From Chryseobacterium ureilyticum (GTDB lineage Bacteria; Bacteroidota; Bacteroidia; Flavobacteriales; Weeksellaceae), in the NCBI RefSeq assembly GCF_900156735.1, contig NZ_FTOL01000002.1, forward strand, positions 124,001 through 188,000: a stretch of 64,000 bases of DNA, given 5' to 3'. Below are positions 16,416 through 24,290 of the stretch, piece by piece. The first letter of the stretch is position 1; the number at the start of each line of letters is the position of its first letter. Under the pieces are notes generated by a model, which did not search any database, was not told the DNA's origin, and was given only the letters and a program-made list of their open reading frames with translations. The position numbers and the translations under genes are program-made.

Positions 16416-17036
16416 ATGGGCACAAAGGAAAAAATTTTAGTAAAGGCTCTGGAACTTTATAACGAAAAGGGCTACAACACTATTACCACAAGACATATTG
16501 CTGCTGAACTTTCAATCAGCCCCGGCAACCTTCACTATCATTTCAAACATTCTGAAGACATTATCAAAATCCTTTTTTCCGAGTTAATTGTGAAAATGGA
16601 TGAACTACTGAACGGAATGAAAAAAAAAGAGAATAAAGTACTGAAGGACCTTTATGACTTTACTTTTTCCACCTGTGAAATATTTTATTCGTATCGTTTT
16701 ATTTTTGTAAACTTTGTAGATATTTTAAATAATATTCCGGATATAAAAGCTCAATATGAAGGGATTAATTTTAGTAGAAAAGAGGAATTTTATTTTATAT
16801 TTTCAGGACTTCAGAAGAATAATATTTTCAGAGAAAATGTACCTGAATTTATTACAGATTGCCTTACAGAACAAATTTTCATAATTGCCGATAACTGGCT
16901 CACCCATAACAGACTGATTTCAAAGTTTGATAAAGAAAAAGCGATTCATCATTACACCCTTCTACAGATGAATCTTTTCTATCCTTTTCTGAATGAAGAA
17001 CAACAAAAACTTTATGAGCAGCAATATATTAGATAA
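16416..17036 (+). CDS. TetR/AcrR family regulator
   Basis: 206 residues. The DNA-binding N-terminus is typical: KEKILVKALELYNEKGYNTIT followed by HIAAELSISPGNLHYHFKHSED. The C-terminal half is rich in Phe, Tyr and Ile, as in regulators with a lipid or hydrophobic-ligand pocket. The ATG at 16416 must be the start, since the HTH begins three residues later. It diverges from the 44-aa/121-aa membrane operon across a 24-bp palindrome, and overlaps the next GNAT gene, so these four genes may form one regulon. Confidence 0.88.
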   Translation: MGTKEKILVKALELYNEKGYNTITTRHIAAELSISPGNLHYHFKHSEDIIKILFSELIVKMDELLNGMKKKENKVLKDLYDFTFSTCEIFYSYRFIFVNFVDILNNIPDIKAQYEGINFSRKEEFYFIFSGLQKNNIFRENVPEFITDCLTEQIFIIADNWLTHNRLISKFDKEKAIHHYTLLQMNLFYPFLNEEQQKLYEQQYIR

Positions 17037-17511
17037 CCAATCCGTAAATATCAGACCGGGAAATTTACAGGACCTTCCGGAAATGCTTATTCTGTTTAAA
17101 GAAACCATTATTTCCATTTGTAAAAAAGATTACAATACGGATCAGCTTGAAGCATGGAAATCGGGAGCCTACAATCTTGAAAGATGGTTGAAGGTAATGA
17201 AAGAACAGATTGTTTTAGTTGCCGAAATGGATCATCAAATTGTAGGCTTCTGTACTCTTGATCAAGGACATTACATTGATTTATTATTTGTTCACAAAGA
17301 TCATCAACATTTGGGAATAGCATCTCTTCTTTATAACCTCATTGAAAAAGAAGCAATAAAACAGAATAATTTATCCCTCACGGCTGACGTCAGTAAAACG
17401 GCAAAACCTTTTTTTAAACGAATGGGTTTTCATGTCATTTCTGAGCAAACCGTTCATGTAAAAGGGGTTGACCTCATCAATTATAAAATGCAGAAGAATC
17501 TGCTCACATGA
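17014..17511 (+). CDS. GNAT family N-acetyltransferase
   Basis: 165 residues from the ATG at 17014; another in-frame ATG lies at 16993. Either start overlaps the 3' end of tetR (23 or 44 nt), implying co-transcription. The acetyl-CoA-binding motif A is HKDHQHLGIASLLYNLIEKEA, and the C-terminal strand FFKRMGFHVISEQTV is also typical. The early helix ISICKKDYNTDQLEAW resembles the YafP/ElaA-like branch. Acceptor unknown. Confidence 0.8.
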   Translation: MSSNILDNQSVNIRPGNLQDLPEMLILFKETIISICKKDYNTDQLEAWKSGAYNLERWLKVMKEQIVLVAEMDHQIVGFCTLDQGHYIDLLFVHKDHQHLGIASLLYNLIEKEAIKQNNLSLTADVSKTAKPFFKRMGFHVISEQTVHVKGVDLINYKMQKNLLT

Positions 17512-17600
17512 TAAAAAACATATAAGATCATTTTAACAGATTTGTGGCACAGAATTAGCTTAAAGAACGATAAGTAAAATTGTTTTGAACCTTTATTTTA

Positions 17601-17680
17601 AACCATTAAGATTGGTAAATGGTTAAGTTTTTTTATAAAAACAAATCTTGTTATAACCACTACAAAATTTCTTAATGGTT
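17601..17680. repeat. 80-bp interspersed element bounded by AACCATTAAG / CTTAATGGTT
   Basis: Inverted termini AACCATTAAG (17601-17610) and CTTAATGGTT (17671-17680), matching the pair around the terminator at 3621-3651. The left part forms a hairpin (AACCATT 17601-17607 / AATGGTT 17618-17624) followed by a T run (17628-17634), so it can terminate the GNAT transcript. The 211-nt stretch 17512-17722 holds this element and the tyrS leader promoter and no gene. Confidence 0.5.
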
Positions 17681-17686
17681 TAAATA

Positions 17687-17717
17687 TTGGATCTACAGGA
17701 AAATCCTGCTATATTTA
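17687..17717 (+). promoter_or_regulatory. promoter of the tyrS leader transcript
   Basis: TTG at 17687-17689, a 20-nt spacer, and TATATTTA at 17710-17717 (one mismatch to TAnnTTTG). The leader-peptide ATG begins 6 nt later, so the transcript may start almost at the AUG. Confidence 0.5.
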
Positions 17718-17722
17718 CCTCA

Positions 17723-17818
17723 ATGAAACATTTAAACAGCATATTGCGTCTTCCATTCTTCAGTGAATATTACACCCCGAGTTATCGTTCGGGAAGACTT
17801 TCTATATCTGTAAACTAA
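17723..17818 (+). CDS. putative tyrosine leader peptide for tyrS
   Basis: 31-codon frame (ATG at 17723, TAA at 17816-17818) beginning MKHLNSILRLPFF and containing the core SEYYTPSYRSG. Tyr codons lie at positions 16, 17 and 21 (17768-17773 and 17783-17785), three within six codons, directly on top of the first hairpin arm. It sits between a promoter-like sequence and a strong terminator, upstream of the tyrosyl-tRNA synthetase gene. By analogy with known amino-acid leader peptides, ribosome stalling here when Tyr-tRNA is short would control read-through. Its translation is inferred. Confidence 0.75.
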   Translation: MKHLNSILRLPFFSEYYTPSYRSGRLSISVN

Positions 17819-17870
17819 TTATATAATCAAACCTATATAGAGCCCGGACAGTATTGTTCGGGCTTTTTTT
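17776..17870 (+). promoter_or_regulatory. tyrS transcription attenuator (mutually exclusive hairpins)
   Basis: Arm 1 CCCGA (17776-17780) pairs with arm 2 TCGGG (17789-17793). Arm 3 AGCCCGGAC (17841-17849) pairs with arm 4 GTTCGGGCT (17856-17864) to give a 9-bp terminator stem with one G-U pair, followed by seven T (17864-17870). Arm 2 in its longer form GTTCGGG (17787-17793) is identical to the core of arm 4 and can pair over 7 bp with CCCGGAC of arm 3, forming an antiterminator. A ribosome stalled at Tyr16-17 would cover arm 1 and free arm 2. This is the standard layout of ribosome-mediated attenuation. Confidence 0.78.
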
Positions 17871-17890
17871 CGTTTAAAAAACATTTCAAA

Positions 17891-19090
17891 ATGACTTCTA
17901 TTTTACAAGAAAACGTAGCTATTATTCTGCCTGAAAATGGGCTGGAAGAAAAATTAAAACAGGCTGAAAGCGAAGGCAGAAAGCTGAGTATCAAACTGGG
18001 ATTTGACCCTACTGCTCCCGACTTACATCTGGGACATGCTGTTGTTCTTAAAAAACTGAAACAATTTCAGGATCTTGGACATCAAATCATTATTGTTGTG
18101 GGAAGTTTTACGGCAAGAATCGGTGATCCTACAGGAAAAAATAAGGCAAGAAAACCTTTAAGTGCAGAAGATGTTCAGCATAATGCCGAGACTTATATCA
18201 ATCAACTATCCAAAATTATTGATGTCGAAAAAACAAAGATTGTTTTTAATTCTGATTGGCTGGATGCACTCCAATTCTCAGACGTCATCCAATTGTTATC
18301 AAAAGTAACAGTAGCACAACTCATGCACAGAAATGACTTCAACAAAAGATTTACGGAAAATACTCCTATCGCAATGCATGAATTGGTATACCCTATCCTC
18401 CAGGGATTCGATTCAGTAAAAATTGAATGTGATATTGAAATGGGGGGAACTGATCAGCTTTTCAACTGTACCATGGGAAGACAGTTACAGGAAGTACATC
18501 AGATGCCGGCTCAGATTGTCATGTGTATGCCCCTTTTAAAAGGACTTGACGGAAAGGAAAAGATGAGTAAATCATTAAATAATATTATTGGACTGACTGA
18601 TGAACCTAATGAAATGTTCGGAAAAACAATGTCTATCCCTGATGCTTTGATTGATGAGTTTATCGACCTTACCACTGATTTCTCAATGGATGAGAAAAAT
18701 AGTTTAAAATCGAAAATCGAAAGCGGTGAAAATCCAATGAATATCAAGAAACTGATTGCAAAAAACATTATTTGTCAATACCATAATGAAGATGCTGCTA
18801 AAGATGCAGAAGAGTTTTTCAATAATCAGTTTCAAAACAAAAATTTTGAGGAGAAAAGCTTTGAACCTGTATTGATCAATAAATTGAATCATACTCATAA
18901 CAAAACGACAGTGATTGAGCTCTGTCATCAGTTAAAAAATGACATAAGCAAATCTGCTGTACGAAGACTTATCCAAAGCGGAGGAGTCCAGATAAATTCA
19001 GTTAAAATAACGGAACCTGATGAAGAAATTGAACTTGTAAAGAATATCAAAATAAAAATTGGGAAAAGAGGTTTCTTTGAGTTATTATAA
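17891..19090 (+). CDS. tyrS: tyrosyl-tRNA synthetase
   Basis: 399 residues. Class I synthetase: HIGH-type motif HLGH at 46-49 in PDLHLGHAVVLKK, KMSKS at 224-228, and a C-terminal S4-like RNA-binding domain (ISKSAVRRLIQSGGVQINS). It attaches tyrosine to tRNA-Tyr in the cytoplasm. The length and the DLHLGHAV context fit the TyrZ-like branch of bacterial TyrRS. Expression is probably set by the attenuator just upstream, since the terminator T run ends 20 nt before the ATG and no other promoter is visible between. Confidence 0.95.
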   Translation: MTSILQENVAIILPENGLEEKLKQAESEGRKLSIKLGFDPTAPDLHLGHAVVLKKLKQFQDLGHQIIIVVGSFTARIGDPTGKNKARKPLSAEDVQHNAETYINQLSKIIDVEKTKIVFNSDWLDALQFSDVIQLLSKVTVAQLMHRNDFNKRFTENTPIAMHELVYPILQGFDSVKIECDIEMGGTDQLFNCTMGRQLQEVHQMPAQIVMCMPLLKGLDGKEKMSKSLNNIIGLTDEPNEMFGKTMSIPDALIDEFIDLTTDFSMDEKNSLKSKIESGENPMNIKKLIAKNIICQYHNEDAAKDAEEFFNNQFQNKNFEEKSFEPVLINKLNHTHNKTTVIELCHQLKNDISKSAVRRLIQSGGVQINSVKITEPDEEIELVKNIKIKIGKRGFFELL

Positions 19091-19255
19091 AGACTGGGGG
19101 ATGGGGCTGGAAGTACTTTAATCAAATGTAAATAGTTAGATTATCGTCTTAAATTCCAGCTTCTGTCCTTCTTTTTCTAATTTCATTTTTTACCTTCTTA
19201 TTATATTTCCCCTAGTCCGATTAAATCAATATCTTCGTTTTATAAATAAAATGTA

Positions 19256-19804
19256 ATGACGCAGGCTGAAATCCTTACCCTGATTGATGACGAACTGTTT
19301 TTTGATAATATTAAAACTGAGTTGAGTGATCAAAAAATCATCTGGAAAGATCATTCTGGAACAGAAAATTCAGTATTACCTCATCAGACTGCCTTTAATA
19401 ATGAAGGGGTTTTTGCATGGTGGCAGTGTAATGAAGCGGGAAAAGAACATGTTCATATCAGATTAAAGGAAAGAAATGTCATTACATGGAAACCTCCTGT
19501 TGATACCTTGATACAACCTATATTCCAGGAGGGTCTTTTATATTTTCATGAAAATTATCTGATCATAAAGTATAAAGACAGGCATTATCAAAGGTTATTT
19601 ATCTTTAATATTAAAACTTCAAAAGACGAGGAAATCATTCTGAATGCTCTTACTATTCAGGTGAAAATTATTAACAATGAATTGTTTTTAGCCGGACTTT
19701 ATAGTGATGAGGATTTCATAAAAATCACCATGCATCCGGATCATATTGAGAGAGAAACAATTGATGAAAATTATCTCAGAGAAAGAAATATTATATTTGA
19801 TTAG
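19256..19804 (+). CDS. hypothetical cytoplasmic protein
   Basis: 182 residues with no signal peptide and no recognised domain; alternating beta strands rich in aromatic residues suggest a beta-propeller-like or lipocalin-like sheet, without a firm match. A TATCTTCG box at 19230-19237 may be its -7 element. It lies 25 nt before a GNAT gene on the same strand, so the two are likely co-transcribed. The 165 nt after tyrS (19091-19255) hold no gene. Confidence 0.6.
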   Translation: MTQAEILTLIDDELFFDNIKTELSDQKIIWKDHSGTENSVLPHQTAFNNEGVFAWWQCNEAGKEHVHIRLKERNVITWKPPVDTLIQPIFQEGLLYFHENYLIIKYKDRHYQRLFIFNIKTSKDEEIILNALTIQVKIINNELFLAGLYSDEDFIKITMHPDHIERETIDENYLRERNIIFD

Positions 19805-19829
19805 GTCTAAAAATTGAATTTAAAAAGTT

Positions 19830-20288
19830 ATGAATACTTCCGTTACCTATAAAAAAGCTACAGAAAACGACATCGATTATCTTTTTGATCTCAGAACGAA
19901 AACTATGGTTCCACATTATGCGGAAGCTAATCTTCCTACTGACCGGGAAACGACTCTTAAAAGAATTCTTTATCAATTCGAGAAAGGGAATATTATTTTC
20001 CTTAAAGATGAGCCGATAGGATTGCTAAAAGTAGATAGAACGGAGACGCATATCGATATTTTACAGCTTCAGATTGATCCGAGCCAACAAGGTAAAGGAC
20101 TTGGAAAAATGATTCTTACCGATATTCTGAAAGAAGCTTCTGCTACAGGGAAAACTGCAACATTAAGTGTCTTAAAAGAGAACAAAGCCCAGCATCTTTA
20201 TATGAGTCTTGGTTTTAAAACAGTACGTGAGGATGAGCATTCTTATTTCATGGAGTTCTCTTCTGTAGGAAATACAAATAATCTGTGA
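19830..20288 (+). CDS. GNAT family N-acetyltransferase
   Basis: 152 residues. Motif A is QIDPSQQGKGLGKMILTDILKEA, with the Q/RxxGxG acetyl-CoA pyrophosphate loop QQGKGLG intact, followed by the motif B strand and helix LSVLKENKAQHLYMSLGFKTV. The N-terminus VTYKKATENDIDYLFDLRT is a typical GNAT opening. The substrate is unknown. Co-transcribed with the gene before it. Confidence 0.85.
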   Translation: MNTSVTYKKATENDIDYLFDLRTKTMVPHYAEANLPTDRETTLKRILYQFEKGNIIFLKDEPIGLLKVDRTETHIDILQLQIDPSQQGKGLGKMILTDILKEASATGKTATLSVLKENKAQHLYMSLGFKTVREDEHSYFMEFSSVGNTNNL

Positions 20289-20319
20289 GAATAAAAATAA
20301 TTCAGATTTGGATATAAGT

Positions 20320-20375
20320 TTTGGCTAAAGCCATTGGATAAAAGAAATATTTCAAAGCGGGCTAACGCCCACTTC
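20320..20375. repeat. REP-like palindromic element
   Basis: Two short palindromes in tandem: TGGCTAAAGCCA (20322-20333) and AGCGGGCTAACGCCCACT (20356-20373). A cleaner AGCGGGCTAAAGCCCGCT copy occurs at 28733-28750 and a decayed GCTAAAG copy at 28042-28068. They lie between genes only. Confidence 0.5.
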
Positions 20376-20430
20376 TATTGAATTCTGATACTATTATTTC
20401 TAATAATTATTAGTACTTATCCATTCCTAG

Positions 20431-21948
20431 TTATTGATTTGCCATCGTCACATAGATAAGCCTTCCGCCTTCTTCTGCAGACAGTAATATTTTCTTTCCA
20501 TCAGTAAGTTCTACCATAGATCCGGGAGGAATTTCCTTTTGTTCTCTAATATCTTTCATTCCTGATAAACTTTGATTGACCAACACCCATTTTCCCTGAT
20601 GAAATGTAAAATAGCCGACAGGCATTTTATCCTGCATGGTCAGGTTTTCATTTCGGATCATTTTTCTGGAAACATGCCACTTGAATAAATACTGATTGTG
20701 ATACACCATCAATCTATGATTCTCCGGTTTCCAAACCTCATCATCGAATTTAAAGTAAAGATCGAGCACCGGAAGTGTTCCCTGATGTGGAGTTCCACAG
20801 AAAGGACATTTCGGATTGCTGGTATTGTCAAAAACATACCACTTTTCTGTACAATCTGTATTTTGGCAAGGTTGTATAAGATCTACTGTTTTCAGTAAAG
20901 CGGTTTCCCATTCATTCGCTGTTGGGCGTCTGATCGGATCATGTAATCCGTCTATGAATGTTTTTTTGAACAAATCTGAAATATAAGGTCCTGTTATCGT
21001 ATAAGGAATTTGTTGAGGATCACCCCAAAAGGTATCCCATTTTCTGAGATGGTCGGCTTTTACATGGTTTGAAGAATCTATCGGATGTTCTACAAACAAG
21101 GCTTTTTCTCCCATGGATAAAATTTCATCCTTTTCAGCATCAAGATCCCATATTTTTCCGCCACGGAGAGGGTGACGTCTTAGCAGATACATATAGATCA
21201 GTACGGCAAGAGCGTGTAAATCTGTTTTCTGATCCGGAAGATGTCTTTGAGGATCCTGAAGTTTCAGATGCTTGGTTTTTAATACTTCGGGAGCAATAAA
21301 ATCAGCAGTTCCAATAACTTCAGGCTGAAATAATTTAGGAACAACAAGACCATCAATATCAATGATACATGCCGACTTTGTTACCGGATCCACCAAAATA
21401 TTATTGTAAGATAAATCCGAATGCGCCAATCCCATCTGATGCAATTTTTTCACCCCTCTGCTGATATTAATGGCGATCTGAAAATAACTCAGCCAGTCTC
21501 CAAGCTCAGACCGGTCAAGCCTCAATGGATATTGCGGATTTCTGAACATTGGAGCAGTAAACCATTTCCCTACTTTATCTTCTCCCTGAATGGTATCTGA
21601 ACCTATATACCCTTTAGCAAAGAAAAACTTTTGATTGTAAATAGGAACCACAATTCCTGTTAATCTGTTTTTTTCAACAATATCATAAGGCCAACGAAAA
21701 ATCTCGTTAAGAAAATATTCTGAAGCATTCCCATTTTGAAGATTTTGAAGATAAGTGGAAACGATTCTCATAATCCTCTCTTTTTGTCCTTCATCTAAAG
21801 GATTTCGGTAAAATGCAACAACATAGTCTCTCTCAGGCGAAAAATAAACATCTTTCACTCCGCCCTGAATGGGTTTTTCGTCAACGTATTCATAGGATTT
21901 GGATGAATCCAGAACAGAAACAACCTTAATCGTGTTTTTCATAGTCAT
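20431..21948 (-). CDS. TerY-P triad protein kinase with zinc ribbon
   Basis: 505 residues. A eukaryotic-like kinase fold: glycine-rich region PIQGGVKDVYF (26-36), catalytic loop HSDLSYNN (Asp178, Asn183), metal-binding DIDG (197-200, in place of DFG) and GTADFIAPEVL as the APE segment. The usual VAIK lysine position reads VAFY (44-47), so the ATP-anchoring Lys is displaced or missing. A zinc ribbon follows (CQNTDC ... CPFCG), then a C-terminal beta domain with a WHVSR-like turn that may be FHA-related. It belongs to the TerY-P triad (VWA, PP2C, kinase). Its ATG shares the A of the PP2C stop codon. Confidence 0.85.
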   Translation of the reverse strand: MTMKNTIKVVSVLDSSKSYEYVDEKPIQGGVKDVYFSPERDYVVAFYRNPLDEGQKERIMRIVSTYLQNLQNGNASEYFLNEIFRWPYDIVEKNRLTGIVVPIYNQKFFFAKGYIGSDTIQGEDKVGKWFTAPMFRNPQYPLRLDRSELGDWLSYFQIAINISRGVKKLHQMGLAHSDLSYNNILVDPVTKSACIIDIDGLVVPKLFQPEVIGTADFIAPEVLKTKHLKLQDPQRHLPDQKTDLHALAVLIYMYLLRRHPLRGGKIWDLDAEKDEILSMGEKALFVEHPIDSSNHVKADHLRKWDTFWGDPQQIPYTITGPYISDLFKKTFIDGLHDPIRRPTANEWETALLKTVDLIQPCQNTDCTEKWYVFDNTSNPKCPFCGTPHQGTLPVLDLYFKFDDEVWKPENHRLMVYHNQYLFKWHVSRKMIRNENLTMQDKMPVGYFTFHQGKWVLVNQSLSGMKDIREQKEIPPGSMVELTDGKKILLSAEEGGRLIYVTMANQ

Positions 21949-23216
21949 TAATAAATTATTGCCAATGTACGGTCATCATGATTTCCTCTGCTCCAGAAGT
22001 CTGTCCATTGTAAAAGTTGTTGATCAATGCCGATATCATTCATAAAGTTTACCTGAGTTTGATCTTCATTATCTCCGTTCAGATCTCTAAAAAAAGTGTT
22101 CCAGCTTTCTATATCTTCCAACTTATTTTCAGTAAGAAATTTAGGGTCATAAATACCATCCGTCATCAGTACGAGATAAGAGAAGTCTTCTACACAAGTC
22201 ATTGTGAAACGGGAAACGATCTGTTCATTGAAAACTTCTTTCATGGTAATAAAGCGGGTTCCGCCGCTGAATTCTCCTACATCCATTGAATTGAGAAGCT
22301 TTACTTCGGAAAAATCAGTGTTAATAATATTAATCGGACAATCTCCTACTCCAAAACTAAGGATCACATACCCAAAACTGAATTTTTTAACCAATGAAAA
22401 GATAAGAGTAGCATGAAAATCATTAATGGAAAGATTATTTTCTAAAGCGGTCTTTTCTAAAACATGATGTACTTGCAAAACGCCCTCATATAAACATCTT
22501 ATAATATTTTGGTGTGCTTCATTCTGTTCTTGTGTAGAATGTTTTTTGGAGTAAATAAGATGAATATTCTTTTCGATTTCGTATAAAATTTCTTCGGAAC
22601 TGAAAAAATCATTTATTGAAGCTGTAACCAATTCGGAGGCTGCTCTTGCCATTACTGCAGAACCTGCCCCATCGGAAACGGAAACAATGTTCCAATTTCC
22701 CGGAAGTGTATTCACTGCGAAGTCATCCTCTCTGAATTTTCCTTCATGGGCATGGGCTCGACCTCTTTTGGAAGCCACCACAATTTTTTTGTCTGAAAAT
22801 GTTCCATAAAAGGAAGCTTCATCGTCTTTATAAAAATCAGTATTTTTATCAGTTGGAATATTTTTCCATAAATCTTTCGGATCGGTATTGATAAACAGCT
22901 GAACTTTTTTAATGTCAATATTATCTTGATCTTCTGTATGAAAAAATTCAATATCCAGATCATGAACGGTATTGGTTATCGGAATTCCAAAAATCCTGCT
23001 ATTCTCAAATACTAATCCCGTTTCTTCCAGGTTTTTGATATTTTTAATTCTGATATTCGGAAATTCTTCCATCTCAAAACTAAATTCATAGAATTTCTTG
23101 AAGATGCCATTTTTTAATACCCAATGAGCATCTTTAAAATCTTCTTTTTCCTGATGAATAATGGATTTTCTCTTGGGATCTTTGTCTCCACCAAAGTAAA
23201 ACAGCGGTATTTTCAT
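21948..23216 (-). CDS. PP2C-family serine/threonine phosphatase of the TerY-P triad
   Basis: 422 residues. The N-terminal 130 residues are unassigned. The phosphatase domain then shows REDDFAV, SDGAGSAVMA, LMTDGIYD and GNHDDRTLAIIY, which carry the Asp residues of the two-metal PP2C centre. It presumably reverses phosphorylation by the kinase encoded immediately downstream, with which it is translationally coupled (TAATG overlap). It lies 12 nt from the upstream VWA gene. The triad is described for Ter-dependent stress systems by comparative genomics; no substrate is established here. Confidence 0.88.
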   Translation of the reverse strand: MKIPLFYFGGDKDPKRKSIIHQEKEDFKDAHWVLKNGIFKKFYEFSFEMEEFPNIRIKNIKNLEETGLVFENSRIFGIPITNTVHDLDIEFFHTEDQDNIDIKKVQLFINTDPKDLWKNIPTDKNTDFYKDDEASFYGTFSDKKIVVASKRGRAHAHEGKFREDDFAVNTLPGNWNIVSVSDGAGSAVMARAASELVTASINDFFSSEEILYEIEKNIHLIYSKKHSTQEQNEAHQNIIRCLYEGVLQVHHVLEKTALENNLSINDFHATLIFSLVKKFSFGYVILSFGVGDCPINIINTDFSEVKLLNSMDVGEFSGGTRFITMKEVFNEQIVSRFTMTCVEDFSYLVLMTDGIYDPKFLTENKLEDIESWNTFFRDLNGDNEDQTQVNFMNDIGIDQQLLQWTDFWSRGNHDDRTLAIIY

Positions 23217-23228
23217 AAGTTTATATGA

Positions 23229-24272
23229 TTATCCCAATGTTCTGTTGATATCGTATCCGCCTCCCGAATATCCATAATAATCTGAAGTACCACACCAAGG
23301 GCATTTATTATATCCTTCCCCCTGCAAACAATGAATTCCGCCACATGAGCAGGTTGCTAATGCAATATAATTGGCACAATGAGGACATGAAGCTCCTCCC
23401 TGCAATTCTTCAATTGAAATTTTAAGATTGCTTCGCTGGGGTGAAGAAAGTCTGTAATATGCCTTTTCATCAATTTTATAAGCACCCTCCATTTTATAAT
23501 ATCGGGTAGACATTCCTGGAATACTAGATTCCCCGAAGGTTTTTTTAAACTTCATCAGATAAAGTTTATTCGTTTCTGAACATTTACCGTTCAGAACTAC
23601 AAAATTATTATCCGGAAAACGCTGCTCCATCTGTGGATCAACTTTCTCAAGAATAACGGAATCTATTTTAGATAAATTAATTCCTTCTTTATGTGCTTCC
23701 GTTACACTTTGGCTGGTTGTTTTAATGGAATCTGTCACCCATTTGAAAAATTCTTTATATGAGTTTTCATCGGTATTATTGAACAGCAATACATTATCTG
23801 CCAACAACCCCAGAAGTTTATAATTTGTATTTTCTCCTATGGATACCGCAATAGTATTTGCTTTCCCATTATATTTATTATTCCACCTTTCTATAGCTTT
23901 CGTAGCATCATCGGTAGGAACGCCGTCCGTAAAAAGGAAAACAATAGGCTTCCAGTCTCCTTTTCTGTCATACGTGGTTTTTATGACATCCTTATCTATG
24001 CAGTCCATAATTTGAATAAGACCTTGAGATAAAGAGGTACCACTTCCAATCGGAATTTTCGGTGGATAAAAACTGATAATATCCTGAAGCGGTGTAATAA
24101 CTTCTGCTTCCCCGGCAAAACCTACAATAGAAATATAAACCGTTTCTAATGAATACGGATCTTTTTTCAATTCCCTGATGATATTGGAAATTCCTTCCTG
24201 TACCTGCTCAATAGGTTCTCCTATCATAGATTCGGAGACATCAATCAAAAAGTAAATCGGCAGTCTTCTCAT
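23229..24272 (-). CDS. VWA-domain protein with C-terminal zinc ribbon (TerY-like)
   Basis: 347 residues. A von Willebrand A domain occupies about 1-210 with the metal-site motif DVSES (DxSxS) near residue 11, the GTSLSQGL threonine loop and FLFTDGVPTD. The C-terminal part has Cys pairs in CPHC, CSC, C and CPWCG, a zinc ribbon found in TerY-type proteins. No signal peptide, so it is cytoplasmic. It likely acts as the scaffold or substrate for the kinase/phosphatase pair. It is the second of two VWA genes, 18 nt from the first. Confidence 0.88.
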   Translation of the reverse strand: MRRLPIYFLIDVSESMIGEPIEQVQEGISNIIRELKKDPYSLETVYISIVGFAGEAEVITPLQDIISFYPPKIPIGSGTSLSQGLIQIMDCIDKDVIKTTYDRKGDWKPIVFLFTDGVPTDDATKAIERWNNKYNGKANTIAVSIGENTNYKLLGLLADNVLLFNNTDENSYKEFFKWVTDSIKTTSQSVTEAHKEGINLSKIDSVILEKVDPQMEQRFPDNNFVVLNGKCSETNKLYLMKFKKTFGESSIPGMSTRYYKMEGAYKIDEKAYYRLSSPQRSNLKISIEELQGGASCPHCANYIALATCSCGGIHCLQGEGYNKCPWCGTSDYYGYSGGGYDINRTLG

Positions 24273-24290
24273 AGCTGTAAAGACAATTTT

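Noticed and set aside
17821..17890. T-box riboswitch before tyrS
   Set aside because: No T-box sequence or specifier-loop stem; the Tyr-rich leader ORF and alternative hairpins explain the terminator better.
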